DNA of 58,943 nucleotides from Methanobacteriota archaeon (GCA_002718995.2 PBGL02000026.1:1-58943), one strand, 5' to 3'; shown: positions 17,301 through 27,324, counted from the first letter of the stretch. The notes: generated by a model from the sequence alone, not told the origin. Numbers and translations: made by a program.

Positions 17301-18315
17301 TCAGGACCTTGATCTCCTCGTCCGATTCCAGGATAGTCCTACGCTGATCCCCGATTCTGTCTGAGCCAGTTTCTATGTCGATCTCATGCTGGCGGATCTC
17401 CTGTATCAGGCTCTGGGCATCTCCGGCTAGGACTTCCTTGATTTCTGCCTCTATACTCACTAGTTCTTCATCGTAAGAAACTAGATTGGCATTACCTTCT
17501 GTGATGGATGAGTCTAGAAGTCCCACTCTCTCGGTATAGCCTGATCTTTCCTCGCCCAGAAGTTTTACCTCGTCCAGCCTATTCCTGTACCTTGACTGAT
17601 AGAGGGTGACCTTGGATTTATCCCTCTCTTCCTTGAGCTCCCTGAATCTAAGGGCCTGCTCCCTTTCCTTGCCTAGCTGTTTGAGTTGCTTCTTTTTGTC
17701 GACTTCCAGAAGGTCGATCGTCTCGATGCTGTTCTCGACGTGCTTCCTCTGATTGTTCGCCCTTCTGATCTCGTCATCATATGCGGTTACCCCGGCGACC
17801 TCCTCAAGAACGCCCCTTCTCCTGTGAGGAGTCATTGTAGCTAGGTTGGTAACGTCCCCCTGAAGCACTATGTTGTAGCCATCGCCCCTAAGTCCGGCTT
17901 CGGATAGAACCCTCCTCATTTCAGTTGCAGTCGAGGGTTTGTCCCCAATCCTGAATGAAGAAATTGGATCGCCCTTGCGATTCAATCTGACAGAACGTGT
18001 GAAGGATACTTCGTCCTCCTGAATTCTGAGCCTCCTTTTCCCGCCATGCTCAGGGACATTCGCGAAGACCAGGGTCACGGACATTTGCTTGGCTGCTTTG
18101 CCCCTGCCCCCTCCGTTGAAAATTAACTCAGAGACGTTTGATGCCCTGAGTGCCTTGGTCGACTTAGGGCCCAGAACGAACTGTATTGCATCGCCACAAT
18201 TTGACTTTCCACTTCCGTTTGGACCTGTTATAGCGGTGAAGCCCATATCGAATGGGATGACCATCTCTCCTCCGAAGGATTTGAAATTCTCAAGTTCAAT
18301 CCGAATAAGATGCAT
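14383..18315 (-). CDS. smc: Chromosome segregation ATPase SMC
   Basis: 1310 residues. Walker A GPNGSGKSN is at 31-39, followed by a long coiled coil, a hinge around 520-690 (ALGNGLRSIVVRDD and the SSGAMTGGSS region), the second coiled coil, and the ABC signature LSGGEKSMAALAL near 1100, leading into the Walker B FYYFDEVDQNLDP. After the head domain a Pro/Glu/Ser-rich acidic tail of about 120 residues continues from near 1186 to the end; most archaeal and bacterial SMCs stop near 1180. The start has an AGGTGATG ribosome-binding site. It forms a ring complex with ScpA and ScpB, encoded next, and organises chromosomes. Confidence 0.95.
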   Translation of the reverse strand: MHLIRIELENFKSFGGEMVIPFDMGFTAITGPNGSGKSNCGDAIQFVLGPKSTKALRASNVSELIFNGGGRGKAAKQMSVTLVFANVPEHGGKRRLRIQEDEVSFTRSVRLNRKGDPISSFRIGDKPSTATEMRRVLSEAGLRGDGYNIVLQGDVTNLATMTPHRRRGVLEEVAGVTAYDDEIRRANNQRKHVENSIETIDLLEVDKKKQLKQLGKEREQALRFRELKEERDKSKVTLYQSRYRNRLDEVKLLGEERSGYTERVGLLDSSITEGNANLVSYDEELVSIEAEIKEVLAGDAQSLIQEIRQHEIDIETGSDRIGDQRRTILESDEEIKVLTEEIRRARKARQEASDALDSANEALSLADDSLRQAAVDENDAREAIQSGDKHARDLNRALGKATDAVSSAQDLHSEAQLEADRASQASQIASENLADLEEKYEEATMVRDDLELLGEDLRESDGEIDRGTLADDYRRLQKQEKELRTDRDRSETRLRDAERNLSKARARQEARSSAPGSALTLAALTKLRESGQISGILGSLGELTSPKEPAHEDALATALGNGLRSIVVRDDEVAAKCIAWLRNNSGGRATFLPLSKLKVSRPQGRTLLVARNPGMIGFAHELLDYDEEVETAVIYASRNTLLVDSMEVARRNMGGVRMVTLDGSLIESSGAMTGGSSSRGNRPSFGGGPSRSSSLDRLERAVEDADLLYSTVDAALREALTNMQDLRDRINNMDGSDHSVKVRNWKADMDRAIKDVKETESKVIAAKAEFDSSEDTRAKKESNANDAQNDLNAAIEARSLAAEALQDNTPDHLSEILRNAEQTRTDAERTRLQSESSITRNQDRLSLMEGRISELDRQLVKHNSAIENAESSIEQLEESISSSRETLKDLKDQSSQFDEEEKILTEKRDLLFEERASLRASLEGLSKERQTIRHRIDELNGQIQQKRDAVGETESELQEAGVEIPSEEVQLPTIAEAERVLQGLERRLGNLGDVNMLAIEQYDATAERIADLVDDGKTLRSRRDNLVSIAEQLESERKLRFMTVFEHVNSNFSRVYEILQPSGSGKLRLENQKNPFEGGLDMACVPPGKSRNTRRSALSGGEKSMAALALIFAIQDYEPSPFYYFDEVDQNLDPFNSGRIATLCRIRSERAQFIMVTLRKVSLSLADHHIGITHAGDGCSRRITDFDRAAAIELSEELEKEEEAQAKSKAELESMPELPKPEDMPKVPEPLGAPKSLGGLAERAGVDVEEDESESSVSPEGSMDSLRERTEDWSEDIEERDQVEFPQEPGETPTSDPETEVLPEAETEAD

Positions 18316-18372
18316 CCCATCACCTAAGAATCAGCAAAATTTTTCGCCGACGCTAATCACCGGCTCCATGCC

Positions 18373-18380
18373 TTTTATCC
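18373..18380 (+). promoter_or_regulatory. Possible TATA box for nadB
   Basis: TTTTATCC in the 168-bp divergent gap between smc and nadB. It implies a leader of about 80 bases before the GTG start, longer than other leaders here, so it is uncertain. Confidence 0.3.
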
Positions 18381-18483
18381 TATGAATGTTGAGGCAAACA
18401 AAAGCGCAGCACAACGTTTCTGAGACTCGATTAGAAACGCCGGGGGGAAGTGGGGGATTGCGAAGATTCTAGGGTAGATTGCC

Positions 18484-20130
18484 GTGGGCGAGTTCGTGGG
18501 AAATGTGGACTCTGATGCCTGTCTCGGGCCTGTTGACGTGGTGGTGGTCGGCTCCGGAATAGCCGGACTGTTCCTCGCCGTAAGGTGCGCTAGGAGTGGA
18601 ATGAGAGTCGCAGTAGTGACGAAGAAAGGAGTTAGCACCTCATCAACAAATTGGGCGCAAGGGGGAATAGCAGGAGTACTGGATGTCGATGATCATGAGG
18701 CCATTGAGGCACACGTTCGGGACACAATAGAGTCTGGTGCCGGCCTATGTGATGAAAATGTAGTTCGTAGTGTCATCAAAGAAGCAGCGATGAGAATTAA
18801 GGATCTAGTGGAGCATGGGGTTAGATTCGATCAGAAGGATGACGGAGGCTTCCATATGGCAAGAGAGGGAGGGCATAGTGGGGCTAGAATTCTTCACTCC
18901 AGAGATAGAACTGGGCAGGAGATAGAGAGGGCGCTAACACGAGTGGCCTCCTCAGAGTCCGACACTGACTTCCAGATTTTCGAGGATTGGATGGCTGTAG
19001 ACCTCATACAGAGTTCTCATGGAAATCCTGAAGAGGGGGTTTGTGGAATTTGGTGCCTGAATGAGGAGGGCGAAGTTTGGACGCTTCCAGCAAAGGTAGT
19101 CGTTCTCGCGACTGGCGGATCCGGAATGATGCACAAAGTAACAACAAATCCCAGCATAGCAACTGGCGATGGAGTTGCAATGGCGCATAGAGCGGGAGCT
19201 GAAATCAAGGATATGGAGTTCATTCAATTCCATCCAACATCACTCTCTGTGAGTAGTCAGAAACCCTTCCTGATTAGTGAGGCGATGAGGGGGCATGGAG
19301 CAATTCTAATGACAATTGGAGAATATGCTGAATGGAGGTCTAGTACGAGTTCTGATCCCAGTGATATGTCATTCATGACGGGGTATTCGGAACTTGGTAG
19401 CTTGGGGACCAGGGATGTTGTGGCTAGGGCTATCGATCATGAACTGAAAAAGAGCGGGGACCCCCATGTACTCCTAGTTACGGAGCACCTCGATAGGATG
19501 GGCTTGCATCAGAGTTTTCCGACTATCTGTAGCAAACTCGAAGAGTATGGCATTGATCTTGGAATTGACCCGATTCCTGTAACTCCTGCGGCTCACTACA
19601 TGGTTGGCGGGATAAGTGTCGATAGCGTGGGGAGGGCGAGTATTGATGGCTCCCCGATGCCAGGACTATTTGCTATCGGAGAGGTTGCATGTACTGGATT
19701 GCATGGGGCCAATAGGCTAGCCTCGAACAGCCTTCTAGAGGCGGTTGTTTTCTCCGAGAGGGCAGCTGAGGAGATAATTGGCGAGTGGAAGGGGGGCACC
19801 CTCAGGGATTCTTCCGACACTCTACCAAAGTGGCGTGCTGATGACCTCGATACTTTGGTTGAGCACGCGCCACTGAGGACCGATTTGGAGGCACTCAGGG
19901 CTACGATGACTCAGGATGTTGGCATAGTGAAGAGTGATTCACGATTAGACAGGGCCGAGAGGAGGTTGGAACATATCGAGAAAGAGATAGCAAGAACTTG
20001 GAAGAGATGCAAGCCTACCCAGGACCTAGTAGAGCTCAGGAATCTGGTGATGGTTTCCAAGATGGTTGTGAGCGCATCTAAAGACAGGGGATTCAACGTG
20101 GGTCTGCATTATAATATAGATTTGGCATAG
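18484..20130 (+). CDS. nadB: L-aspartate oxidase
   Basis: Flavoenzyme that oxidises aspartate to iminoaspartate, the first step of de novo NAD synthesis. The FAD-binding VVVVGSGIAGLFLAVR is at 19-34, then STSSTNWAQGGIAG, the substrate-region GGHSGARILHSRDRTG, EFIQFHPT, and the C-terminal TPAAHYMVGGI and GANRLASNSLLEA motifs of the fumarate reductase/NadB family. The GTG start gives 548 residues, normal length. Quinolinate synthase and NadC genes are not next to it. Succinate dehydrogenase flavoprotein is excluded by the length and the NadB-like ANRLASNSLLE with no sdhB neighbour. Confidence 0.93.
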   Translation: MGEFVGNVDSDACLGPVDVVVVGSGIAGLFLAVRCARSGMRVAVVTKKGVSTSSTNWAQGGIAGVLDVDDHEAIEAHVRDTIESGAGLCDENVVRSVIKEAAMRIKDLVEHGVRFDQKDDGGFHMAREGGHSGARILHSRDRTGQEIERALTRVASSESDTDFQIFEDWMAVDLIQSSHGNPEEGVCGIWCLNEEGEVWTLPAKVVVLATGGSGMMHKVTTNPSIATGDGVAMAHRAGAEIKDMEFIQFHPTSLSVSSQKPFLISEAMRGHGAILMTIGEYAEWRSSTSSDPSDMSFMTGYSELGSLGTRDVVARAIDHELKKSGDPHVLLVTEHLDRMGLHQSFPTICSKLEEYGIDLGIDPIPVTPAAHYMVGGISVDSVGRASIDGSPMPGLFAIGEVACTGLHGANRLASNSLLEAVVFSERAAEEIIGEWKGGTLRDSSDTLPKWRADDLDTLVEHAPLRTDLEALRATMTQDVGIVKSDSRLDRAERRLEHIEKEIARTWKRCKPTQDLVELRNLVMVSKMVVSASKDRGFNVGLHYNIDLA

Positions 20131-21081
20131 TCATTGAAACTCCGAGGATGATTCAATTCCCTTTACAAGGGCCAGTAGCATTGAGTTCCTTGGAGTCGGG
20201 ATTCCAGCGCTCTCACCCATGCTCACTATTGCTCCGCAAATTGATTCTACCTCTGTCCTTCTACCAGCCATCAGGTCCTGTAGCATTGAACACCTATTTT
20301 CGGCTGTTGATTTTACCACCTCTGACAGCAGTCCTTCCAAGTCCAAATCGGTCAGATCAGTACCACAGGCGCGAGCTACTGAAGCTGCTTCCGACATAGC
20401 CGAGAGAGACTGTTCCCACAGGTAAGGGGACTCCATTAGGGCACCATTCCTGACTCCTGCAATTGAGCATACTGGGTTAATTGCCACGTTGATCAGGAGC
20501 TTGATCCAGATGGACTTACGGATATTCGAATCCCACTCAGGGTTTAGGGATGAGTCGGCCAAGTAATGAAGCAACTTCTCGGCATTGCCACTTGCAGGGC
20601 CGCCGTCAAGGTAACCGAGTCTTATCGACCCCCTTCCGACCCAGTGACTTCCTGTCTCACCCCTCCAAGCTCCATGGGTGGTAGTTCCCCCCAGAGTCGA
20701 TTGCTTGCCGATCCTACTGGCTAGGGCCTCGGCATGGCCCATCCCATTCTGGATGCTCATAGCGACTCCTCCCTCGCCAAGCATCTCCTCTGCAATCTGC
20801 GATAGTATCGGGGTCGAGGTCGACTTCCCTGCAATGATAATGGCGTCGCACGAGTTTCTAAGAGGGCCGGGGATAGGCCCAGATTCGCTATCCATGACAT
20901 GGTATCTTTCGGGGGGAATTACCTCGATGACTCCCTCCGGGGAATGGATGACTAGGCCTTCATCAGACAATTCTTCGAGTCTTTTGCCCCTGGAGACAGC
21001 AATTAGTTCAGCATCGGTATCTGCCAAGCACCCCAGAATAACTGAGCCTATCGAGCCTACTCCGAGAATCGCTATTCTCAT
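20131..21081 (-). CDS. panE: 2-dehydropantoate 2-reductase (ketopantoate reductase)
   Basis: NADPH-dependent reduction of ketopantoate to pantoate for coenzyme A synthesis. The N-terminal nucleotide fold MRIAILGVGSIGSVIL, the central SIQNGMGHAE, the GRGSIRLGYLDG strand and the catalytic-Lys region IWIKLLINVAINP all match. The ATG at 21081 is chosen: AGGTGAT lies just upstream, whereas the GTG at 21090 has no site and overlaps the upstream gene. 316 residues. It is convergent with nadB with no gap. Confidence 0.9.
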   Translation of the reverse strand: MRIAILGVGSIGSVILGCLADTDAELIAVSRGKRLEELSDEGLVIHSPEGVIEVIPPERYHVMDSESGPIPGPLRNSCDAIIIAGKSTSTPILSQIAEEMLGEGGVAMSIQNGMGHAEALASRIGKQSTLGGTTTHGAWRGETGSHWVGRGSIRLGYLDGGPASGNAEKLLHYLADSSLNPEWDSNIRKSIWIKLLINVAINPVCSIAGVRNGALMESPYLWEQSLSAMSEAASVARACGTDLTDLDLEGLLSEVVKSTAENRCSMLQDLMAGRRTEVESICGAIVSMGESAGIPTPRNSMLLALVKGIESSSEFQ

Positions 21082-21082
21082 A

Positions 21083-23476
21083 CTAATCACCTAAATTGGA
21101 ACGAGTAGCAAGATTGAGATTAATGCCATTTTCATCAGTGTCCACCCAGTATACCAGTGGTGCATGGGAGTCATCATTACTGGTCATGTTAACAAAGACG
21201 CTTGACATTGCATCGATCCCCGATGGGACCGAAATATCCCATTTATCGAATTCATCTGCATCGCCCGTCCAGTCGATTGAAATTGGCATTGAGTAGTTCT
21301 CCCTGTTGTAAATAGTGAGTTCTTCCCCTGAGTAAGTAAAAACGTCCGGCCCCTCGACCATTGAGTACCATGATAGCATGTTTGTGCCTGAACAAATTGC
21401 CAGCCACCCGGGCCCACTCATCCTGATGGTCCCATTTCCAGAATGACCCGCTGGGATCAATATCGAAGACCTGTCTGATAGTTCCCTCTCCCAGTCGCCC
21501 GTTGAATTTACTTCTACGATGACATCAGTAGAGGGGCAGAATGCTGACTCTGATTCGCCGCGAGTAATCGAGAATTCGTATGGAAGATTCGAGGACGGCA
21601 ATCCCCAATCTCCATCGGAGAATTGAAATTTGAGTTGGGAATTATCGATTGGCATGACCAGGTTTTGTGACGTCTGATTATTCCTCAAAATTGTGACTGT
21701 GGGACCCATGGCAAAGAAATGGTCAGGGGTCCGTCCCTGCGAGAAAAGGGCCCCCTCGTGACCCCTCATGCATAGGTCGTGGATTCCGGGTCCGAGGGAG
21801 GTCTCATTCTCAAAATACCAGAATTGATTGCCACTGGTCAGATTGATGTAGTCCCCATCCACTACAATAATCTCGACACATATCCTAGGAGTTTCTGTAT
21901 CCTCCACCAAAATCCAAAGCGGATCTTTTGTGGTTGTCACTTCTGATGTCTGGAAGGCGATTGTATGCTCATCGACGTGCCCATGTACGTCAATAAGAAC
22001 CACTACTCTGAAGGGCTGTGGAGTTGCATCTATTTCCCTAGATAGATTTACCGAGATTATTCCTGTCGAAGCCTGAGTGATTTCATCGAATCTGCATACG
22101 TCTCTTTCGTCAAAGCATTCCGAATATATCTGCCAATCTCCAAGGGGATCTCCCTCTATACGCACCTGAAGCCAACCTGAAACAGGCACAACTCCTGCTG
22201 GTTCGAGCCCTAGCTGAAAGCTTGCTTGCCCGCCTTCGAAGTGGACCTGGGAAGGCCAGTCTTCTGTGGAGAGTCCCTCGTCCCAATCTGGGAGATGGTA
22301 CGCACCGTTGATCCCGGGGAATCCTGCTACGAGCAGTAAGACGACTGCTGCTATTGTTCTGTTACGGGAGAACTCATCGATAGAGGCATTTTCATCCACT
22401 ACGAATGGGTCAAGCATTGGGTTCGGGCTAAACCTCCTCCATGTTGCAAGGGCAGTCAAGAATAGCCAGGGTATCCACGTGTTGCTCGAGAATACAATTA
22501 CCAGCATGACAAGGGTAAATCCGAAGACATACGTCTGCTTGTCTTCTGCTAGTATTTTGTCGGGGCCGAAAATAGAGTGCAGTAAGTGGTCCCCTGGGAA
22601 TCCGGGTACTGGCATCAGCATAATCCATGACACTATGCAAAGCCCCATGCCAGCTATTCCCGTTGGATGCAACCATTGTAGCCTAAAGTAGAGATCCTCG
22701 CCTAACCATGGATTTGAAATTAATTCCAGGAGTGGATTTGCTGTAATTACCAATGGTGCAGATTCCAATCCCGGAGCGTTGCTCGAGGTTAGACTGAGTC
22801 CAACTAGTGACAGTGCAATTCCGCAAAGAAATGTTACCAATGGGGCTGAAATTTCGATATGGGCCAAAGCCCTCCTGTTCGGGTAGGGGATTCTATCTGG
22901 GCGATTCTGCGGGAGTAATCCGGCCATTCCGAAGGGCCATACGGCATCTGCCAGAGGGAATCCCAAAGGAACCATGCTCTCAAGTCTGACTCCGTGCCTC
23001 TTTGCGACCATTCGCCTGATTTCGCTAGATAGGGCGGCGACGGAGATTAGCGGTATCGAGAAGGTGATGGCTGCCTGGGAAAGGACGTCCATGCCAAATT
23101 GGGAATCTGGACTGTTTCTGGAGATCAGCCCTACACCCGCGATTGTCATGAATGAGAACATGGAAAACCAAACTGCGAACTGCTGCCACCTGGGAAGTAC
23201 CAGGGATCGGTCTGGAATCTCGGAAATTGAGAGTACCGGTGGGTTTCCGATGTCGAGAACCCCAATCAGGCCCAGTGGCTCTAGATGTCCGTTCAGGTCT
23301 TTGAGGCACGATCCTTCGTCCCTCCCGTCTATGCCCCTGGCCTTCCATGAGGCCATTCCCATCTCTTCATCGCCCAGTTCGAAATATCTCGAAGAAATGA
23401 CTTCGGCGAGATCTCTGTGACTCCAAGTCTCGTTGTCGAGAACGAGTCTGTCTGGAGTCGGCTGTGCCTCGCTCAT
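21083..23476 (-). CDS. Site-2-protease-like (M50) membrane protein lacking the zinc motif
   Basis: 797 residues. The membrane half (about 95-390) follows the S2P/EGY1 pattern: PRWQQFAVWFSMFSFMT, a helix where HELGHxLAxRxHG is expected, PYPNRRALAHIEISAPLVTF (the PNRRALxDI segment), HPTGIAGMGL, and MPVPGFPGDHLLH in place of LPVGQLDGGH. The zinc-binding HExxH reads SEIRR at 151-155, so both His are lost while Glu152 remains; Asp296 of the third motif is kept. After a last helix (about 373-390) a long region of about 400 residues, probably outside the cell, has Asn-rich beta-type sequence. It is unlikely to be a protease. See findings. Confidence 0.65.
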   Translation of the reverse strand: MSEAQPTPDRLVLDNETWSHRDLAEVISSRYFELGDEEMGMASWKARGIDGRDEGSCLKDLNGHLEPLGLIGVLDIGNPPVLSISEIPDRSLVLPRWQQFAVWFSMFSFMTIAGVGLISRNSPDSQFGMDVLSQAAITFSIPLISVAALSSEIRRMVAKRHGVRLESMVPLGFPLADAVWPFGMAGLLPQNRPDRIPYPNRRALAHIEISAPLVTFLCGIALSLVGLSLTSSNAPGLESAPLVITANPLLELISNPWLGEDLYFRLQWLHPTGIAGMGLCIVSWIMLMPVPGFPGDHLLHSIFGPDKILAEDKQTYVFGFTLVMLVIVFSSNTWIPWLFLTALATWRRFSPNPMLDPFVVDENASIDEFSRNRTIAAVVLLLVAGFPGINGAYHLPDWDEGLSTEDWPSQVHFEGGQASFQLGLEPAGVVPVSGWLQVRIEGDPLGDWQIYSECFDERDVCRFDEITQASTGIISVNLSREIDATPQPFRVVVLIDVHGHVDEHTIAFQTSEVTTTKDPLWILVEDTETPRICVEIIVVDGDYINLTSGNQFWYFENETSLGPGIHDLCMRGHEGALFSQGRTPDHFFAMGPTVTILRNNQTSQNLVMPIDNSQLKFQFSDGDWGLPSSNLPYEFSITRGESESAFCPSTDVIVEVNSTGDWERELSDRSSILIPAGHSGNGTIRMSGPGWLAICSGTNMLSWYSMVEGPDVFTYSGEELTIYNRENYSMPISIDWTGDADEFDKWDISVPSGIDAMSSVFVNMTSNDDSHAPLVYWVDTDENGINLNLATRSNLGD

Positions 23477-23535
23477 GGCTAGTGCTGGAAGGGGTGTTTT
23501 TTGACCCCTCGCTCTCTACGAGAGCGAGATGATCG

Positions 23536-24153
23536 TCACTTATTCTTGAATCTCTTGAGTCTGAAGGTCTCTTCCCTCTCCATCTCTTCTAGTCTGAGCT
23601 GGATGAAAGCCTGTGCCTCTTTCATCTCAGGAATCACCTTGAATTCCAGAGCGTTGACTCTCCTCTTTGTGGCCTCTATCTCCTCTAGTAGCCTCTTGAG
23701 GGTGGCCTCCATCTCAGCGGCCTTGACCACCTTCTCGATGAGAAGAGAGTATGAGTCAGCTGCCTCGTCGATGTATGGGGAGCCACCGACCAGTCCGAGT
23801 CCCCTGTCCTCCATCGATAGTTTCAGGTTCTCACCATCCACCTTGGGTACGACGACACCCATGATATTCCTTCTAGAAACGGTTACCTCGGGCCTCTTTG
23901 ATGCGGCGATTGCTGCACTCTTGACTGAGAGCCCACCTTCTATGGAAGAAGCTAGGCTGATGGCCTGAATGGCTTCCCTGTACGTGCCCACTAATTCCTC
24001 CCTTGCAGCGATCATCTCGGAAAGAAGGGTCCTGAACTCATGGAACAGCCCGTCCCTCTTCATCTTGAGGAGGTTGTAGCCGCTTGATGTCTGCTTGATC
24101 CTCCTCTTCAGATTAATCAGCTCTGATCGGGTGGGCTTGATGTCCAGAGCCAT
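23536..24153 (-). CDS. atpD: A-type ATP synthase subunit D (central stalk)
   Basis: 205 residues, predicted as two long helices. The opening DIKPTRSELINLKRRIKQ and GYNLLKMKRDGL are the family signature, and the C-terminal KRRVNALEFKVIPEM forms the antiparallel coil. Subunit D is the rotor shaft inside the A3B3 head. GGAGGTGA precedes the ATG. It is the last gene of the nine-gene operon. Confidence 0.95.
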   Translation of the reverse strand: MALDIKPTRSELINLKRRIKQTSSGYNLLKMKRDGLFHEFRTLLSEMIAAREELVGTYREAIQAISLASSIEGGLSVKSAAIAASKRPEVTVSRRNIMGVVVPKVDGENLKLSMEDRGLGLVGGSPYIDEAADSYSLLIEKVVKAAEMEATLKRLLEEIEATKRRVNALEFKVIPEMKEAQAFIQLRLEEMEREETFRLKRFKNK

Positions 24154-24172
24154 ATTAATTCACCTCCGGGAG

Positions 24173-25570
24173 TTATTCCTCTTCTGAGTCCTTGCGATCA
24201 GTTGGGTGGTACTTATCGATCCACTTCTGGTCCAGCCTGACAAGATACTTAGTGTCGATATTGGAAAGAAGATCCCATGCCAAGTCGAGAGTGCCTTCGT
24301 TTATTGAACGATCCTCGTCCCTGCTTTGCCTCAAGAACTGGTCCTCGAATATATCCGCGAACTTGAGCAGTTGCAGATCTCTCTCATTCAAGGCGTCCTC
24401 ACCGACAATTGCAACCAGTCCCCTCAATTCTCTACCTTGCGCATACGCAGCATAAAGCTGGTCGGAAACGGACTTGTGGTCCTCTCTGGTTTTTCCTGGA
24501 CCTATCCCGGCGTTCATCAGCCTGGAAAGGGATGGGAGGACGTTGATTGGCGGATAGATTCCCTTCTGGTGAAGCTCACGAGAAATCACGATCTGGCCCT
24601 CTGTAATGTATCCAGAAAGGTCCGGTATTGGGTGAGTAATATCGTCACCTGGCATCGTCAGGATTGGGAATTGGGTTATTGACCCCTTCTTACCCTTGAC
24701 AAGTCCGGCCCTTTCGTATAGCATGGCCAAGTCTGTGTACATGTATCCGGGGTAGCCCCTTCTTCCTGGCACCTCTTCCCTAGCGGCCCCTATCTGCCTT
24801 AGTGATTCGCAGTAATTCGTCATGTCAGTGTAAATTACCAGAACGTGATAGTCGTGTTCGAAAGCAAGATATTCGGCGGCAGTCAATGCAAGCCTGGGCG
24901 TGATTAGCCTCTCGACTGCAGGGTCATCCGCGAGATTGACGAATAGAGCAGCATTCTCCAGTGCCCCTGTCCTCTCAAGATCGTGGACGAAGAAATTGTA
25001 CTCTTCGGCCGTAATTCCCATTGCGCAGAAAACGACCACGAAGTCGTCATCGCTTCCGACCAGTTTGGCCTGCCTGGCAATTTGTAGAGCGATGTCGTTG
25101 TGAGGGAGACCGCTCGCACTGAAGATTGGTAGTTTCTGACCCCTTACTAGAGAGGTGCATGCATCTATCGCGGAGATTCCGGTCTGAATGAATGACTCCG
25201 GGCTCTGTCTTGAATACGGGTTTATTGCGGCCCCGATGATATCTGCCATCTCGTCCGCAACGATCTCAGGACCTCCGTCTCTTGGCCTTCCAGCGCCATC
25301 AAGGATCCTTCCTATGAGTCCCTTGCTAACTGGGAGCTTGAAGACGTCCCCTAGGAACTTCACACCTGTCTGCCTGTCTACGGATGATGTCCCCTCGAAT
25401 ACCTGCACGATTACTTGGTCGTCAGATGTATCGAGAACCTGACCGTTCTTCATTGACCCATCGCTAAGGCGGAGTTGGACTATCTCGCCGAAAGAAACTG
25501 GTTCTGTCTTGTTTAGGAACACTAGTGGACCCTTTACGTCTGTTATGGTTCTGTACTCTTTTCCGCTCAT
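24173..25570 (-). CDS. atpB: A-type ATP synthase subunit B
   Basis: 465 residues, non-catalytic regulatory subunit of the A3B3 ring. Family landmarks are [16 protein letters not shown] near the N-terminus, [31 protein letters not shown] in the degenerate P-loop position, [13 protein letters not shown] and [19 protein letters not shown]. It follows atpA with an 11-bp gap and a GAGGTGAT ribosome-binding site. Confidence 0.96.
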   Translation of the reverse strand: MSGKEYRTITDVKGPLVFLNKTEPVSFGEIVQLRLSDGSMKNGQVLDTSDDQVIVQVFEGTSSVDRQTGVKFLGDVFKLPVSKGLIGRILDGAGRPRDGGPEIVADEMADIIGAAINPYSRQSPESFIQTGISAIDACTSLVRGQKLPIFSASGLPHNDIALQIARQAKLVGSDDDFVVVFCAMGITAEEYNFFVHDLERTGALENAALFVNLADDPAVERLITPRLALTAAEYLAFEHDYHVLVIYTDMTNYCESLRQIGAAREEVPGRRGYPGYMYTDLAMLYERAGLVKGKKGSITQFPILTMPGDDITHPIPDLSGYITEGQIVISRELHQKGIYPPINVLPSLSRLMNAGIGPGKTREDHKSVSDQLYAAYAQGRELRGLVAIVGEDALNERDLQLLKFADIFEDQFLRQSRDEDRSINEGTLDLAWDLLSNIDTKYLVRLDQKWIDKYHPTDRKDSEEE

Positions 25571-25581
25571 GATATCACCTC

Positions 25582-27324
25582 TCAGTTGGCCTCCATACTG
25601 GCAGCAATCTGCTTCCCCATTTCAGTCACTAATTCACCTATCCTCTCATCGTAGCCTTTCTCGAAACGGCCCCTCATCAGATCGGTCCTAGCTGGGATGT
25701 TGACGACGTCTTCCAACTGAGCGCCACCAGCTATAGCCTTCTTTGCTTCCTCTTGGAAGGAAAGGATAGCTCTGGCCATGTGGTACTGAAGGCCCAAGTC
25801 ACTGAAGGTATCGACGTCGTGGAATGCATTCTGCTGAAGGAAGAACTCCCTGATCATCCTAGCAACCTCGAGTGTGAGTTGCTGGTCTACCGGAAGTGCG
25901 TCCGAACCCACTAGCTGTACGATCTCCTGAAGCTCGGCTTCGACTTGCAAAAGGGTGCTGATGTCGGTCCTAACCTCTGGGAAGTCAGATGCGATGTTAT
26001 CCCTGTACCACTGATCTAGTGCTTGTGGGTAAAGGCTGTACGAGCTTAGCCAGTTGATTGCTGGGAAGTGTCTCTGCCTGGCCAAACCAGCGTCTAGCCC
26101 CCAGAAAACCTTGACAATCCTGAGAGTACCCTGGCTGACTGGCTCTGAAATGTCCCCGCCGGGAGGAGAAACTGCTCCGATCACAGAAACTGATCCATCA
26201 TCGCCTGCGAGAGTCCTGACCCTTCCGGCACGCTCGTAGAATTCTGCAAGTCTGCTTGAGAGGTAAGCTGGATAGCCTTCCTCTCCGGGCATCTCCTCGA
26301 GTCTCGAGGATATCTCCCTCATGGCCTCGGCCCATCTGCTGGTGGAGTCAGCCATCAGGGCAACGTTGTAACCCATGTCTCGGAAGTACTCGGCGATTGT
26401 GATACCGGTGTAAACCGATGCCTCCCTAGCCGCTACTGGCATGTTGGAGGTGTTTGCAATCATCACAGTTCTGTTCATGAGGGGCTTGTTCGTGTTGGGG
26501 TCAATGAGATGTGGGAATTCATCCAGAACCTCGGTCATCTCATTCCCTCTCTCGCCACATCCGATGTAAACCACGATCTGTGCGTCTGACCACTTCGCTA
26601 GTTGTTGCTGGGTAACGGTCTTCCCTGATCCGAAAGGACCTGGGATTCCTGCAGTCCCGCCCTTAGCGAGCGGGAAAAGGAAGTCAAGAATTCTCTGACC
26701 TGTGATCAGCGGAACGTCTGGGGCGTACTTCTGTACGAAAGGCCTTGGGGAACGGACTGGCCACTCCTGCATCATTGCTATCTCGGTACCGTCCTCGAGA
26801 GTGCAGACTGGCTCGGTGATATTGAAAGTTCCAGATTTGATGGCCTTAACCTTGCCACCTGAGTTTGGCGGGACCATGACACGATGCTCGATCGTCTCTG
26901 TTTCCTGAACCGTTCCAATTACCTGTCCAGGGCCAATCTCATCGCCCTTCTTTGCTGTGGCATTGAATTCCCACTTCTTCTCCAAATCTAGACCGTCTGC
27001 ATCGACACCACGAGTGATGAAAACGCCCATCGTCTCCTCTAGTTTGGGAAGAGGACGTTGGATTCCATCGTAAATCTGGGTCAGAAGTCCCGGTCCGAGT
27101 TGTACGGAAAGGGTCTGTCCAGTTCTTACGACTGGCTCTCCCGGCTTGATTCCGGAAGTCTCCTCGTAAACCTGTATGACCGACTGATCCCCGTGTAGCT
27201 CAATGACCTCGCCCATGAGGCCCTCATGTCCAACACGGACAACCTCGTACATTCTAGGTGCTATTCCAACTGCTGTCACTACTGGTCCGGATATCCGGTA
27301 AATTAATCCATTCTCTTTGCTCAT
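25582..27324 (-). CDS. atpA: A-type ATP synthase catalytic subunit A
   Basis: 580 residues. The catalytic P-loop GPFGSGKTV, the following [15 protein letters not shown], the DSTSRWAEA motif and the [17 protein letters not shown] segment are intact. The large non-homologous region typical of the A subunit is present (about 115-200). The P-loop is uninterrupted, so there is no intein at the site that often hosts one in archaea. The ATG at 27324 follows GGAAGTGA; an upstream in-frame ATG at 27339 overlaps that site and is less likely. Confidence 0.96.
   Translation of the reverse strand: MSKENGLIYRISGPVVTAVGIAPRMYEVVRVGHEGLMGEVIELHGDQSVIQVYEETSGIKPGEPVVRTGQTLSVQLGPGLLTQIYDGIQRPLPKLEETMGVFITRGVDADGLDLEKKWEFNATAKKGDEIGPGQVIGTVQETETIEHRVMVPPNSGGKVKAIKSGTFNITEPVCTLEDGTEIAMMQEWPVRSPRPFVQKYAPDVPLITGQRILDFLFPLAKGGTAGIPGPFGSGKTVTQQQLAKWSDAQIVVYIGCGERGNEMTEVLDEFPHLIDPNTNKPLMNRTVMIANTSNMPVAAREASVYTGITIAEYFRDMGYNVALMADSTSRWAEAMREISSRLEEMPGEEGYPAYLSSRLAEFYERAGRVRTLAGDDGSVSVIGAVSPPGGDISEPVSQGTLRIVKVFWGLDAGLARQRHFPAINWLSSYSLYPQALDQWYRDNIASDFPEVRTDISTLLQVEAELQEIVQLVGSDALPVDQQLTLEVARMIREFFLQQNAFHDVDTFSDLGLQYHMARAILSFQEEAKKAIAGGAQLEDVVNIPARTDLMRGRFEKGYDERIGELVTEMGKQIAASMEAN

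Noticed and set aside
25582-27324. Intein in ATP synthase subunit A
   Set aside because: The P-loop region is continuous and the length is that of an intein-free subunit.
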